Below are positions 18,129 through 25,306 of a stretch of 64,000 bases of DNA, piece after piece. Each line of letters starts with the position of its first letter. The stretch's first letter is position 1. Source of the stretch: Streptomyces sp. AC512_CC834 (GTDB lineage Bacteria > Actinomycetota > Actinomycetes > Streptomycetales > Streptomycetaceae); contig NZ_JAGMUO010000014.1 in assembly GCF_019049325.1 (NCBI RefSeq), forward strand, positions 364,292 to 428,291, read 5' to 3'. Position numbers and translations under genes: made by a program. A model generated the notes under the pieces. That model had not been told where the DNA came from. It was given only the letters and a program-made list of their open reading frames with translations, and ran no database searches.

Positions 18129-18788
18129 ATGTCCATCACCCCCTCCCGCCTCGGCACGCGCCTCGCCGCGGTCACCCTCTCCCTCGCCGCGGCCGGCGGC
18201 GCCCTCGCGGTCGTCGCCGCACCCGCCCAGGCCGCCTCCGGCCCGGCGCACACCGGCGTCGGCCGCCACGACGGCGCCGTCGAATGCCGCGGGCGGGGCA
18301 CCGACCCCGACGCTCTCGTGCGCTACGGGACCGAGATCCTCATCGACGCCCCGCCGAGCACCGTCTTCAAGACCCAGACGGACGTGGAGCGGTGGCCGTC
18401 CTGGCAGGACGCCGTACTCACCAGCGACCGCCTCGACCACGGACCCCTGCGCCCGGGCTCCGCCTTCCGGTGGACCACCCCGGTGCCCGCCACCCCCGCG
18501 ACGCCCGCCACCACCCTGACGGTCACCTCCACCGTGCAGCAGCTCCGGCGCGACCACTGCGTCCGCTGGAGCGGACCGGCGACCGGTGAAGGAATCCACA
18601 TCGACGAGGGCATCCACGTGTGGACCTTCACCAAGGTCAAGGGGGGCACCCTCGTCCGCACCGAGGAGACCTGGACCGGCGATCAGGCCGAGGCCGACGT
18701 CGACCTCTCGACCCAGGCCCTCGGTGCGGGCCTGGAGGTCTGGCTGAAGGACCTCAAGGCCGCGGCCGAGGCCCGCACGGGCTGCTGA
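18129..18788 (+). CDS. Secreted SRPBCC (START-like) family protein
   Basis: A 219-residue protein with a signal peptide (residues 1-36, ending AAPAQAAS) and an SRPBCC fold starting at YGTEILIDAPPSTVFKTQTD and running to the C-terminus (GLEVWLKDLKAAAEARTGC). SRPBCC proteins bind hydrophobic ligands or catalyse cyclisation and oxygenation; secreted versions are unusual. It is a paralogue of the product at 20015 (shared GPLRPGS, HxWTFxKVxGGxLVxTEE). It heads the TetR-controlled set. Confidence 0.8.
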   Translation: MSITPSRLGTRLAAVTLSLAAAGGALAVVAAPAQAASGPAHTGVGRHDGAVECRGRGTDPDALVRYGTEILIDAPPSTVFKTQTDVERWPSWQDAVLTSDRLDHGPLRPGSAFRWTTPVPATPATPATTLTVTSTVQQLRRDHCVRWSGPATGEGIHIDEGIHVWTFTKVKGGTLVRTEETWTGDQAEADVDLSTQALGAGLEVWLKDLKAAAEARTGC

Positions 18789-18813
18789 GCCGCTCCCGCA
18801 TCCCCGTCAGTGC

Positions 18814-18886
18814 CTTACGCCCGTAAGTTTATCTCCGTATCCACTTGTCGGGCTCGATCTTCCATCTGTAGCCTTACGCCCGTAAA
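18814..18886. promoter_or_regulatory. TetR operator/promoter, copy 2
   Basis: CTTAC-GCCC-GTAAG at 18814-18827 is a palindrome, and TTAC-GCCC-GTAA recurs at 18874-18885. Between them lie TTGTCG near 18845 and GTAGCCT, plausible -35/-10 positions. The whole segment aligns with 17979-18050. The site immediately precedes the dehydrogenase gene. Confidence 0.65.
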
Positions 18887-18915
18887 CACACAGCGGGAAC
18901 CCGAGGGAGTACGCC

Positions 18916-19956
18916 ATGAGCAGCATCGCCTCCGCGACCGAAGTCGTCCTGCCGGGCAAGGTCGAGCCCGAGGGTCTGGAGCTGCGGACCCACGAGCTGC
19001 CGGCCCCGGGCAAGGGCCAGGTCGTCCTGCGGATGGAGGCGACGGGGGTCTCCTTCGCCGAGCAGCAGATGCGCCGGGGCAAGTACTACGACCAGCCGCC
19101 GTTTCCCTTCGTGCCCGGCTACGACCTGGTCGGCACCGTCACCGCGGCCGGGGAGCAGGTCGACGCCTCGCTGGCCGGGCGCCGGTTCGCCGCGGTCACC
19201 AAGACCGGCGCCTGGGCCAGCCACCTGCTCGTCGACGCCGCCGACCTGGTGCCCGTCCCCGACGGGGTCGACCCGGCCGCCGCCGAGACGGTCATCGTCA
19301 ACGGCATCACCGCCTGGCAGATGCTCCACCGCACCGCCAAGGTCCGCACCGGCCAGACCGTCGTCGTCCTGGGCGCCAACGGCGGCGTCGGCTCCACCCT
19401 CGTCCAGCTCGCCCGGCATGCCGGCGTCACCGTCATCGGCACCGCCTCACCCCGTCACCACGCCACCCTGCGCGAACTCGGCGCCACCCCCGTCGACTAC
19501 CGCGACCCCGACATGTACGCCCGCATCCGCGAGCTGGCCCCCGAGGGCGTGGACGCGGTCTTCGACCATGTCGGCGGCCCCGCCATCGAGGGCTCCTGGC
19601 AACTGCTGCGCCGCGGCGGCACCCTCGTCTCCTACGGCACCGCCGCCACCAAGGACGAGGAGGGCAGCTCCCAGCTCCCCGTCCTCAAACTCTTCGCCCG
19701 CCTCAACGCCTGGAACGCCCTGCCCAACGGCAGGAGCGCCCACTTCTACAACTTCTGGGCCGGCAAGCGCCGTTGCCAGACCTCCTGGCAGCGGAGGCTG
19801 GCCGAGGACCTCACCCAGGTCCTGCGCCTGGTCGCCGACGGCTCCCTCGTCCCGCAGATCGCCGCGAAGTTCACCCTGACCGACACCGTCGCCGCCCTGC
19901 GACTCGCCGAGTCCCGCACCGTGGCGGGCAAGGTCGTCATCGTCCCCGAGACGTGA
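18916..19956 (+). CDS. Zinc-independent medium-chain dehydrogenase / quinone oxidoreductase-like
   Basis: A 346-residue medium-chain dehydrogenase/reductase. It has an N-terminal GroES-like domain and the Rossmann motif VVVLGANGGVGSTLVQLARHAG near residues 155-175, followed by FDHVGGPAIEGSWQLLRRGGTLVSYG. The zinc-ligand cysteines of alcohol dehydrogenases are absent, as in quinone oxidoreductases that reduce with NADPH. It has its own copy of the TetR operator and lies between the two SRPBCC genes, so it probably acts on the same pathway. Confidence 0.88.
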   Translation: MSSIASATEVVLPGKVEPEGLELRTHELPAPGKGQVVLRMEATGVSFAEQQMRRGKYYDQPPFPFVPGYDLVGTVTAAGEQVDASLAGRRFAAVTKTGAWASHLLVDAADLVPVPDGVDPAAAETVIVNGITAWQMLHRTAKVRTGQTVVVLGANGGVGSTLVQLARHAGVTVIGTASPRHHATLRELGATPVDYRDPDMYARIRELAPEGVDAVFDHVGGPAIEGSWQLLRRGGTLVSYGTAATKDEEGSSQLPVLKLFARLNAWNALPNGRSAHFYNFWAGKRRCQTSWQRRLAEDLTQVLRLVADGSLVPQIAAKFTLTDTVAALRLAESRTVAGKVVIVPET

Positions 19957-20014
19957 CGGTGTCTGTCCGCCGCCCGGTCAACACACCACCACGACTGAGG
20001 AAGAGACCGACTCG

Positions 20015-20644
20015 ATGAACGCACGACACACACTCCTGAAGAGCATGACCGTCGCCGCGATCGCCACGGCGACGACGCTCTGCGCACCGGCTCTCGCGTC
20101 GGCGCACGAGGCGGCGTCCGGGCCGCGGCCCGGTACCGGCACTCCGGCCTTCCAGCAATGCCAGGGCGTGACCGTCGACAAGAGCGCGCCCGTCATCGCC
20201 CGCGCCGCCGTTCTGATCAAGGCGCCGGTGCGGAAGGTCTGGGACCTGCACACCGGCATCGACGCGTGGGACACCTGGATCCCCGAGATCACGCCGGCGA
20301 AGAAGAAGACACCCGGCCCCCTGCGACCGGGCTCGGTCTTCGAGTGGTCCCCCCAGGGCATGCAGGTCACGTCGACGGTCACCAAGGCCGACCGGAACCG
20401 GTGCGTCGCCTGGGCCGCGCCCGTGAACGGCATCGACGGCGTGCACCTGTGGACGTTCAAGAAGGTCAGGGGCGGCGTGCTCGTCACCACCGAGGAGTCC
20501 TGGGCGGGCGCCTCCGTCGAGGCCGACATCCCCGGCAACCAGGCCGCCCTCGAGTCCGGCCTGGTCGACTGGGTGAACCGGCTCAAGGACACGGCCGAGA
20601 CGAACACCGACTGCGGCGCCCCGGTTCTCAGTCGGTCCAGATGA
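20015..20644 (+). CDS. Secreted SRPBCC family protein (paralogue)
   Basis: A 209-residue protein with a signal peptide (ATTLCAPALASAHEA, cleavage near residue 30) and an SRPBCC domain (ARAAVLIKAPVRKVWDLHTGIDAWDTW...). It is clearly related to the 18129 product. It starts 58 bp after the dehydrogenase stop and is probably cotranscribed with it. Its 3' end overlaps the convergent broken SARP gene by 17 bp. Confidence 0.8.
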   Translation: MNARHTLLKSMTVAAIATATTLCAPALASAHEAASGPRPGTGTPAFQQCQGVTVDKSAPVIARAAVLIKAPVRKVWDLHTGIDAWDTWIPEITPAKKKTPGPLRPGSVFEWSPQGMQVTSTVTKADRNRCVAWAAPVNGIDGVHLWTFKKVRGGVLVTTEESWAGASVEADIPGNQAALESGLVDWVNRLKDTAETNTDCGAPVLSRSR

Positions 20645-21822
20645 CCGGGCTGTCGCTGTACGCGTCGCCCTCGTCGAACGAGGCGGCGGTGACGGGCGAG
20701 GTCTTCGTGGCGCTGAGCGAGCAGGTCTCGTACGACGCGCCCTTGGCGGTGAACTCGCGGGGCGCGGTCTCGCTGTCGCACTTGCCCGGGAGACCGCCGA
20801 TCAGGATGACGCCGGTGCGCAGCACCGCCACCATCCCCGCCGGCTCGGCCTGCTGGCCGCTGAAGTCGCCGAGCGCCGGAGGCAGCAGCCGGGCGTTGTT
20901 GGCGTTCCGGGCCTCCGGCTCCCCGGCAGCACGCGCCGTAACCGAAGCGGGCGCCGACGCGGGCTCTGATGCGGGCGCTGACGCGGGCTCCACGGCGGGC
21001 TCCACGGTGGCCTCCGACACGGGATCCACCGCGGGCTCTACGCCGGGCTCCACGCCGGGCTGCATGCCAGGCTCCACGCCGGGCTCCGACGCGGGATCCT
21101 CGCCGAGGATGGTCCGGTGCAGGTCCCGTAGCTTCTGCCCGGGTTCGAGCCCGGTCTCCTCGGCCAGGACGTCACGTACCTGCAGATAGGCCCGCAGGGC
21201 GTCCGCCCGCCGACCGCAGCGGTACAGCGCGAGCATGAGCCGGGCCCACATCCGCTCGCGGAACGGGTGCTCCATCGTCAGCGCGGTCAGAGCTCGCCGA
21301 GCAGCCCGTTGTGCCGACCGAGCCAGAGGTCGACGTCGATCCGGTCCTCGAGCAGACCGAGCCGCAACTCGTCGAGTCGAGCGGCCTCCGAGGCCAGCGC
21401 CGGGACATAGGTGATCCCGGCGAACGCGGGCCCCCGCCACAGGCCCAGGGCCTCGTCGAAGAGCCGGCGCGACCGGCCCGGATCACCGGCCGCCGAGGCT
21501 CGGGCCCGGTCCGCCAGATCCTCGAACCGCGCCGCGTCCAGTTCGCCGGGGCCGGCACGCAGCAGATAGCCCTGGTCCTGCCTGATGACCCGCTCCGGAT
21601 CCCCAGGCGCTGTCGGAGCCGGTGGACGTAGGTCTGCACGTTCTTGGCGGCGCTCTTCGGCGGCGCCCCGCCCCAGAGCGCCTCCGCCAGCGCGTCGTCG
21701 GAAACCGGCCGACCCGGCCGGTGCAGCAGCACCGCCAGGAGCACCCGCACCTTCGGCGTGCCCAGTTCGAGCGGTACGCCGACCCGCCACACGGTCAGCG
21801 GGCCCAGTACTCCGAAGTCCAC
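20628..21822 (-). pseudogene. SARP/AfsR-type (BTAD) regulator broken by two frameshifts
   Basis: Three consecutive frames together rebuild a SARP regulator. The first encodes the OmpR-type winged helix from GTG 21822 (VDFGVLGPLTVWRVG to YVHRLRQRLG). The second begins DPERVIRQDQGYLLRAGPGELD and carries the first half of the BTAD domain to LGRHNGLLGEL. The third continues LTALTMEHPFRERMWARLM. The joins lie in a C run at 21601-21604 and near 21289-21293; each is repaired by one added base. The C-terminus has an EPxVEPAV-type repeat linker (about 20950-21095) and an unrecognised tail ending SDSPVIWTD. It is divergent from the sigma-factor gene at 21928. Real decay or assembly error cannot be separated here. 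Confidence 0.75.
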
Positions 21823-21927
21823 AGCCGCCCCCGTCTTTCGACGGCAACTGTATCGGCCACCGCCTCGTCACCGACTTCTTGTGCTGGGAGGGAGCCGGGT
21901 GTCACCGTGCAGCGTGACAGGAGAGGC

Positions 21928-22485
21928 ATGCGACGGCCAGATGAACCGCACGACGCCCGGATTGCGGGCGAGCACGAGTTCGACACCTTCTATGCCGCGA
22001 GCGTCGGCCGCCTCATCGGCCAGCTCTACGCGATGACGGGCGACCTCGCCGAGGCCCAGGACGTGGTCCAGGAGGCCTTCGCACGGGCCTGGGAACGCCG
22101 GGCCGAACTGGACCTGGACGGCGGCGCCCCGGAGGCCTGGGTGCGCACGGTGGCATGGCGGCTGGCGGTCAGCCGGTGGCGCCGGGTGCGCACCGCGCTG
22201 GCCTTCGCCCGACGGCAGGGCCCGCCGGCCGCGGTACCGCCACCGGAGCCCCACCACGTGCTGCTGGTTCAGGCACTGCGGCAGATCCCCGAGGCCCAAC
22301 GACGGGCCGTGGTGCTGCACCACCTGTGTGACCTGACGGTCGAACAGGTGGCCGCCGAGGCCGACTGCCCCGTCGGTACGGTCAAGGCACAACTGAGCCG
22401 GGGCCGGGCCGCGCTGGCACGGCTGCTGGCCGACACCGAGCTGGATCCGCGGACGACCCCTCTGCCGGAGGTGCGTCATGGCTGA
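21928..22485 (+). CDS. ECF RNA polymerase sigma factor (SigE/SACE-like group)
   Basis: A 185-residue sigma-70 family protein. Region 2 is FDTFYAASVGRLIGQLYAMTG...EAQDVVQEAFARAWERR, and region 4 is LRQIPEAQRRAVVLHHLCDL followed by EADCPVGTVKAQLSRGRAAL. The ATG at 21928 follows GACAGGAGAGG. It overlaps the next gene by 8 bp, so the downstream membrane protein is probably its regulatory partner. The closest known pattern is the Streptomyces sigma factors paired with a small transmembrane protein. Confidence 0.9.
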   Translation: MRRPDEPHDARIAGEHEFDTFYAASVGRLIGQLYAMTGDLAEAQDVVQEAFARAWERRAELDLDGGAPEAWVRTVAWRLAVSRWRRVRTALAFARRQGPPAAVPPPEPHHVLLVQALRQIPEAQRRAVVLHHLCDLTVEQVAAEADCPVGTVKAQLSRGRAALARLLADTELDPRTTPLPEVRHG

Positions 22486-23062
22486 CGAAACCGGGCTGAA
22501 GGACCACCTGGTCGACCTCGCCGAGTCGGGCCGGCGGCACGCGGCGCCGCCGGCCGCGGAACGGATCCGGGCACGCGGTGAACAGCGCCGGCGCCGCAGG
22601 CGGGCCGTTCTGGCCTCCGGCGGCACGCTGCTGGCCGCCGCCGTGGCCGTGGGCGGTCTGACGCTGACCCGTCCCCACCGGGACCCCGAGCCGCCCGCCG
22701 TCGTCCCGACGCCGACCGCTTCGCGGTTCGTGCCGCCGACGCCCGCTCCGGGTGAGGAGTACACCAGTGAACTGGGCTATGTGTACGGCGCGGTGGCACA
22801 GGGAGACACGGTGCGGGTCACCGTCGAGCAACTCCGCAGCGTACGGGGAACCGCGGCACCCGCGGGTGTGGTGCACACGCTGACCCTGCCGAGGGGGACG
22901 CCGGTCGAGGCACGGCGACTGGCCGGCGGGACCCCCGCGGACGTGCGGCTGGGCAAGCTGGTGGACCAACTGGCCGCAGGCCCGCGGTGGGCGTTCGCGA
23001 TCGACTACGACAGCGAGGGCCGGGTGCACTCGCTGCGGGAGGCGTACTGGCTCGCCGAGTGA
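22478..23062 (+). CDS. Single-pass membrane protein, putative anti-sigma partner
   Basis: A 194-residue protein with a charged cytoplasmic N-terminus (RIRARGEQRRRRRR), one helix (AVLASGGTLLAAAVAVGGLTL near residues 43-63) and an extracellular domain ending in FAIDYDSEGRVHSLREAYWL. It overlaps the sigma gene. It has no zinc-binding HxxxCxxC motif, so if it is an anti-sigma factor it is of a non-ZAS type. The end (YD..G+V..L...Y) resembles the C-terminus of the lipoprotein at 23164, so the two are probably related extracellular domains. Confidence 0.65.
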   Translation: MADETGLKDHLVDLAESGRRHAAPPAAERIRARGEQRRRRRRAVLASGGTLLAAAVAVGGLTLTRPHRDPEPPAVVPTPTASRFVPPTPAPGEEYTSELGYVYGAVAQGDTVRVTVEQLRSVRGTAAPAGVVHTLTLPRGTPVEARRLAGGTPADVRLGKLVDQLAAGPRWAFAIDYDSEGRVHSLREAYWLAE

Positions 23063-23163
23063 GTCCGCCCGGGAGGAAAAGAATCGGATCGGGATGCAAC
23101 CCGAAGGGTGGGCCGGCGCGTAGAGATCACGTATCCAGAACGCACCTGATCCTTGGGGGGACC

Positions 23164-23787
23164 ATGACCAAGCACACCTCACACACCTCACACACCTCAC
23201 ACCACTCACACCACTCACGCGGCCGGACCGCCGTCAGCAGCCTCCCCGCCTCGGCTCTCGCCGTCGCCCTCGGCCTCGTGGCCCTGACCGGGTGCAGCGG
23301 TGAGAGCGACGGGCAGCCGGACGCCGCCGCACCCGTGACATCGGCGACGCCCTCCGCGTCGGCCGGCAAGACGGCCCCGACCACCGCGCCGGGCGGCGCC
23401 GCGGACCCGGTCGACACGTCGTCGTCGACCAGCGCGGCCCCCTGGGCAGGCACCAAGCAGTTCGTGCAGATCGACGACGCCCGGACCGGCGACGACGGGA
23501 CGTACCTGTCGGTGCGGCCCGCCCAGAAGAAGCCCCACCCCCAATTCGAGGCATGGGTGATCGTCCCGGGCGAGGGGCCCTACACGGAGGTGCGCATGGC
23601 CGAGGACGCCAAGGTGCTGCTGTCGGTCCCACTCGGCGACGGGAAGCACGCCGCGTCGTACTCCCAGGCCGAGTTCGTCAGCCGGCTGACGGCCCAGTCA
23701 TCCTCGGCCCGCCCCCTCGTCGGCTACGACCTGAGCTTCGACGGCAAGGGGCGGGTCACCAGGCTCCAGTCCCTGTACACGTCCTGA
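23164..23787 (+). CDS. Lipoprotein with Thr-Ser-His repeat N-terminus
   Basis: A 207-residue secreted lipoprotein. The lipobox is VALTGC with Cys44. The mature part has a Ser/Thr/Pro-rich linker and a domain ending YDLSFDGKGRVTRLQSLYTS, like the end of the neighbouring 22478 product. The first 18 residues are a repeat of TSH units encoded by ACCTCACAC tandem DNA, which is an unusually long His-rich lead for a signal peptide; a downstream start is possible but no other good ribosome site is seen. It is the last gene before the tRNA-derived repeat at 23814. Confidence 0.7.
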   Translation: MTKHTSHTSHTSHHSHHSRGRTAVSSLPASALAVALGLVALTGCSGESDGQPDAAAPVTSATPSASAGKTAPTTAPGGAADPVDTSSSTSAAPWAGTKQFVQIDDARTGDDGTYLSVRPAQKKPHPQFEAWVIVPGEGPYTEVRMAEDAKVLLSVPLGDGKHAASYSQAEFVSRLTAQSSSARPLVGYDLSFDGKGRVTRLQSLYTS

Positions 23788-23813
23788 CCACGCAGCCCAA
23801 GCCCTCATTTTGG

Positions 23814-23835
23814 TGGAGCGGGTGGCGAGAATCGA
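23814..23835 (+). repeat. Displaced tRNA-Gly 3'-end fragment (att-like repeat, left)
   Basis: A 22-base sequence starting TGGAGCGGGTG and ending GAGAATCGA. It is identical to the complement of the tRNA-Gly 3' end, including encoded CCA, at 34408-34429 except for G instead of A at 23825. Flanking bases diverge at once to the right. It lies 26 bp after the lipoprotein stop codon. Confidence 0.75.
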
Positions 23836-23843
23836 TTCTCGGC

Positions 23844-24266
23844 TCACTTGCCGGCCTCTGGGCCGTACCACTGGAGTGCCTGGCCGGTAATGGCGGCGAT
23901 GCAGTCGAAGTCCCGGTCACGGTGTAGAAGGGTCAGCCCCTGCAACTCGGCCGTGGCGGCCACCACGAGGTCGACGGGCCCGGCGCTGCGGTGTTGCCCG
24001 CGTTGGGTGAGGGTCTCCTGGACCTGCCAGGCCCGGTCGTACGCGCGGTCGTCGACCGGTACCCGGCCGAAGAGCAGGCGCAGGTCATCGATGCCTTGTG
24101 CACGGTCGGTTGCGGAACGTGCGCTGTAGAAGAACTCCAGCTCGGTGATGGGGCAGGTGGCGATGAGTCCGGCAGACGCCGCCTGGTCCCATCCGTACTG
24201 CTCGGCGTCGCCGCGCAGTAGACGGGCCAGCGCGCTGGTGTCGATCAGGAACTGTGCTGCGTTCAC
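23844..24266 (-). CDS. vapC: VapC family PIN-domain ribonuclease toxin
   Basis: A 140-residue PIN protein with the acidic catalytic set visible: D9 in FLIDTSALARLL, E42 in CPITELEF, D99 in GPVDLVVAATA, and D117/D119 in LLHRDRDFD. VapC toxins are Mg2+-dependent RNases that usually cut tRNA or rRNA. The start is GTG at 24266, overlapping the antitoxin stop by 4 bp (GTGA). It is the first gene inside the island, 8 bp from the left repeat. Confidence 0.9.
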   Translation of the reverse strand: MNAAQFLIDTSALARLLRGDAEQYGWDQAASAGLIATCPITELEFFYSARSATDRAQGIDDLRLLFGRVPVDDRAYDRAWQVQETLTQRGQHRSAGPVDLVVAATAELQGLTLLHRDRDFDCIAAITGQALQWYGPEAGK

Positions 24267-24478
24267 CGACGGTAGTTCCCCTTGTCCTCCAGAAGATCGA
24301 GATCGAAGGCGCCCTCGGCCGTCGACGCCCGCAGACGGGTGAGGGCCAAGGCCCGCCGCCGGTTCTCCAGCACCTCGCGCAGGGCGGTGTTCACCGTCTC
24401 CTTCTTGGTGCTGGTGCCGAGGGCTTGGGCCACGTCCGCGACTAGCTGGTCGTCGAGGTCGATCACAGTCCTGCTCAT
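24263..24478 (-). CDS. vapB: VapB-type antitoxin
   Basis: A 71-residue protein of the VapB family that pairs with PIN toxins. It has an N-terminal DNA-binding segment MSRTVIDLDDQLVADVAQAL and KKETVNTALREVLENRRR, with a C-terminal toxin-wrapping tail rich in acidic and aromatic residues (GAFDLDLLEDKGNYRR). The ATG at 24478 is preferred over one at 24487 because AAGGAG lies at the right distance. Upstream is AT-rich DNA with two CTATCGAT boxes, likely bound by the VapBC complex. Confidence 0.88.
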   Translation of the reverse strand: MSRTVIDLDDQLVADVAQALGTSTKKETVNTALREVLENRRRALALTRLRASTAEGAFDLDLLEDKGNYRR

Positions 24479-24507
24479 CGAGAACATCTCCTTGGATATA
24501 AACGCTG

Positions 24508-24530
24508 CTATCGATTATATCTCTATCGAT
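24508..24530. promoter_or_regulatory. Paired CTATCGAT boxes upstream of vapB
   Basis: CTATCGAT occurs at 24508-24515 and again at 24523-24530, 15 bp apart, in a strikingly AT-rich patch for this genome (GATTATATCTCTATCGAT). ATCGAT is self-complementary. The patch lies 30 to 52 bp upstream of the vapB ATG, fitting the -10 region and operator of an autoregulated toxin-antitoxin operon. Confidence 0.55.
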
Positions 24531-24885
24531 GCTCGCGATGGAGTGCGAATGCGCGCGTTCGGTGCGGATGACGTGCGTGGTTTCGCTGAGGAGCCCTGCT
24601 GCGGTGGCGCGGACCGCATCCCTGCCGGCCCGTGCCTGACCGGTCTTGTGGGACGCCGTGGGCGCGTCGCTCGATGAGGTCGTCGACATCCTCGCCCGAG
24701 GGCCGCGCTGGACTGCCCGGCCGTCGGCACGCAAGACTGCTCCACCAGGGCCTCCTGCTGCTCGGTGATTCGACACCAACGAGCTGTTCAGGAGGCCCTG
24801 TCCGTATGCACGCAGCACCCCGCTACCACCCGATCGGGACTCCCGTTCGGCGCGCATCCCTCAAGATCGAAAAGACAACAGCTTC
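24531..24885. other. Gene-free spacer with a long inverted repeat
   Basis: No convincing gene is seen in about 355 bp between the vapB promoter and the MazG-like gene stop. It holds CAGGGCCTCCTG at 24746-24757 and its exact complement CAGGAGGCCCTG at 24789-24800, with GCTC/GAGC extending the inner stem. This could be a terminator, a remnant of an insertion-sequence end, or a phase of island decay. Confidence 0.5.
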
Positions 24886-25266
24886 TCACGTGTTCACGGG
24901 GCGTCCCGGCGCCGACGCACACGCTGTTGCCCCTCCGTTCTCTCGCCTGGCTCGCTGGTATCCGTGCGCCAGGTACTGCCCCCAGTGGGCGCGGGCGTCG
25001 GGGCAGACGCGGTCCAGGGCGACGAGTGCGGCCGTGATCGTGGAGCAGAGTTCGTCGGCGACCTCTGTCGGTTCGGCGTTGGTGACGCCGTTGGTGCCCC
25101 AGCCGCGTGAGCGACGGTACTTCTCGATGCTCTCGTTGGCCTCCTCGGATCCCTTGGCCAGGAGCAGAATCGTCTCGATGTCCGCGTCGCCGGCCTGGAG
25201 GCGCCGCTCGTCGCGTCCGCGGAGTTCTCGGATCTGGTCGAACAGGTCGGGTGTCGGCTGGGGCAT
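24886..25266 (-). CDS. MazG-like nucleotide pyrophosphohydrolase family protein
   Basis: A 126-residue alpha-helical protein with the paired metal-binding motifs of the MazG/all-alpha NTP pyrophosphohydrolase superfamily: E42xxE45 in GSEEANESIEKYR and E68xxD71 in TEVADELCSTI. MazG-like enzymes hydrolyse (d)NTPs or alarmones to monophosphates. The ATG at 25266 follows the dehydrogenase gene by 40 bp. Because of the frameshift in that gene, the dehydrogenase reading frame runs straight into this one without a stop. Confidence 0.8.
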   Translation of the reverse strand: MPQPTPDLFDQIRELRGRDERRLQAGDADIETILLLAKGSEEANESIEKYRRSRGWGTNGVTNAEPTEVADELCSTITAALVALDRVCPDARAHWGQYLAHGYQRARRENGGATACASAPGRPVNT

Positions 25267-25306
25267 GTACGTCTCCCGTCTTCGGTGTCGGCCCGCCCGG
25301 GCGGGG

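Noticed and set aside
20628..23062. A biosynthetic gene cluster controlled by the SARP gene
   Set aside because: No synthase, tailoring or precursor gene is nearby; the SARP is broken and the neighbours are a sigma factor and membrane proteins.
23844..24857. An extended 337-residue VapC fusion
   Set aside because: The upstream part of the frame passes antisense-like through the vapB gene in another frame. The GTG at 24266, coupled to vapB, gives a normal-length PIN protein.
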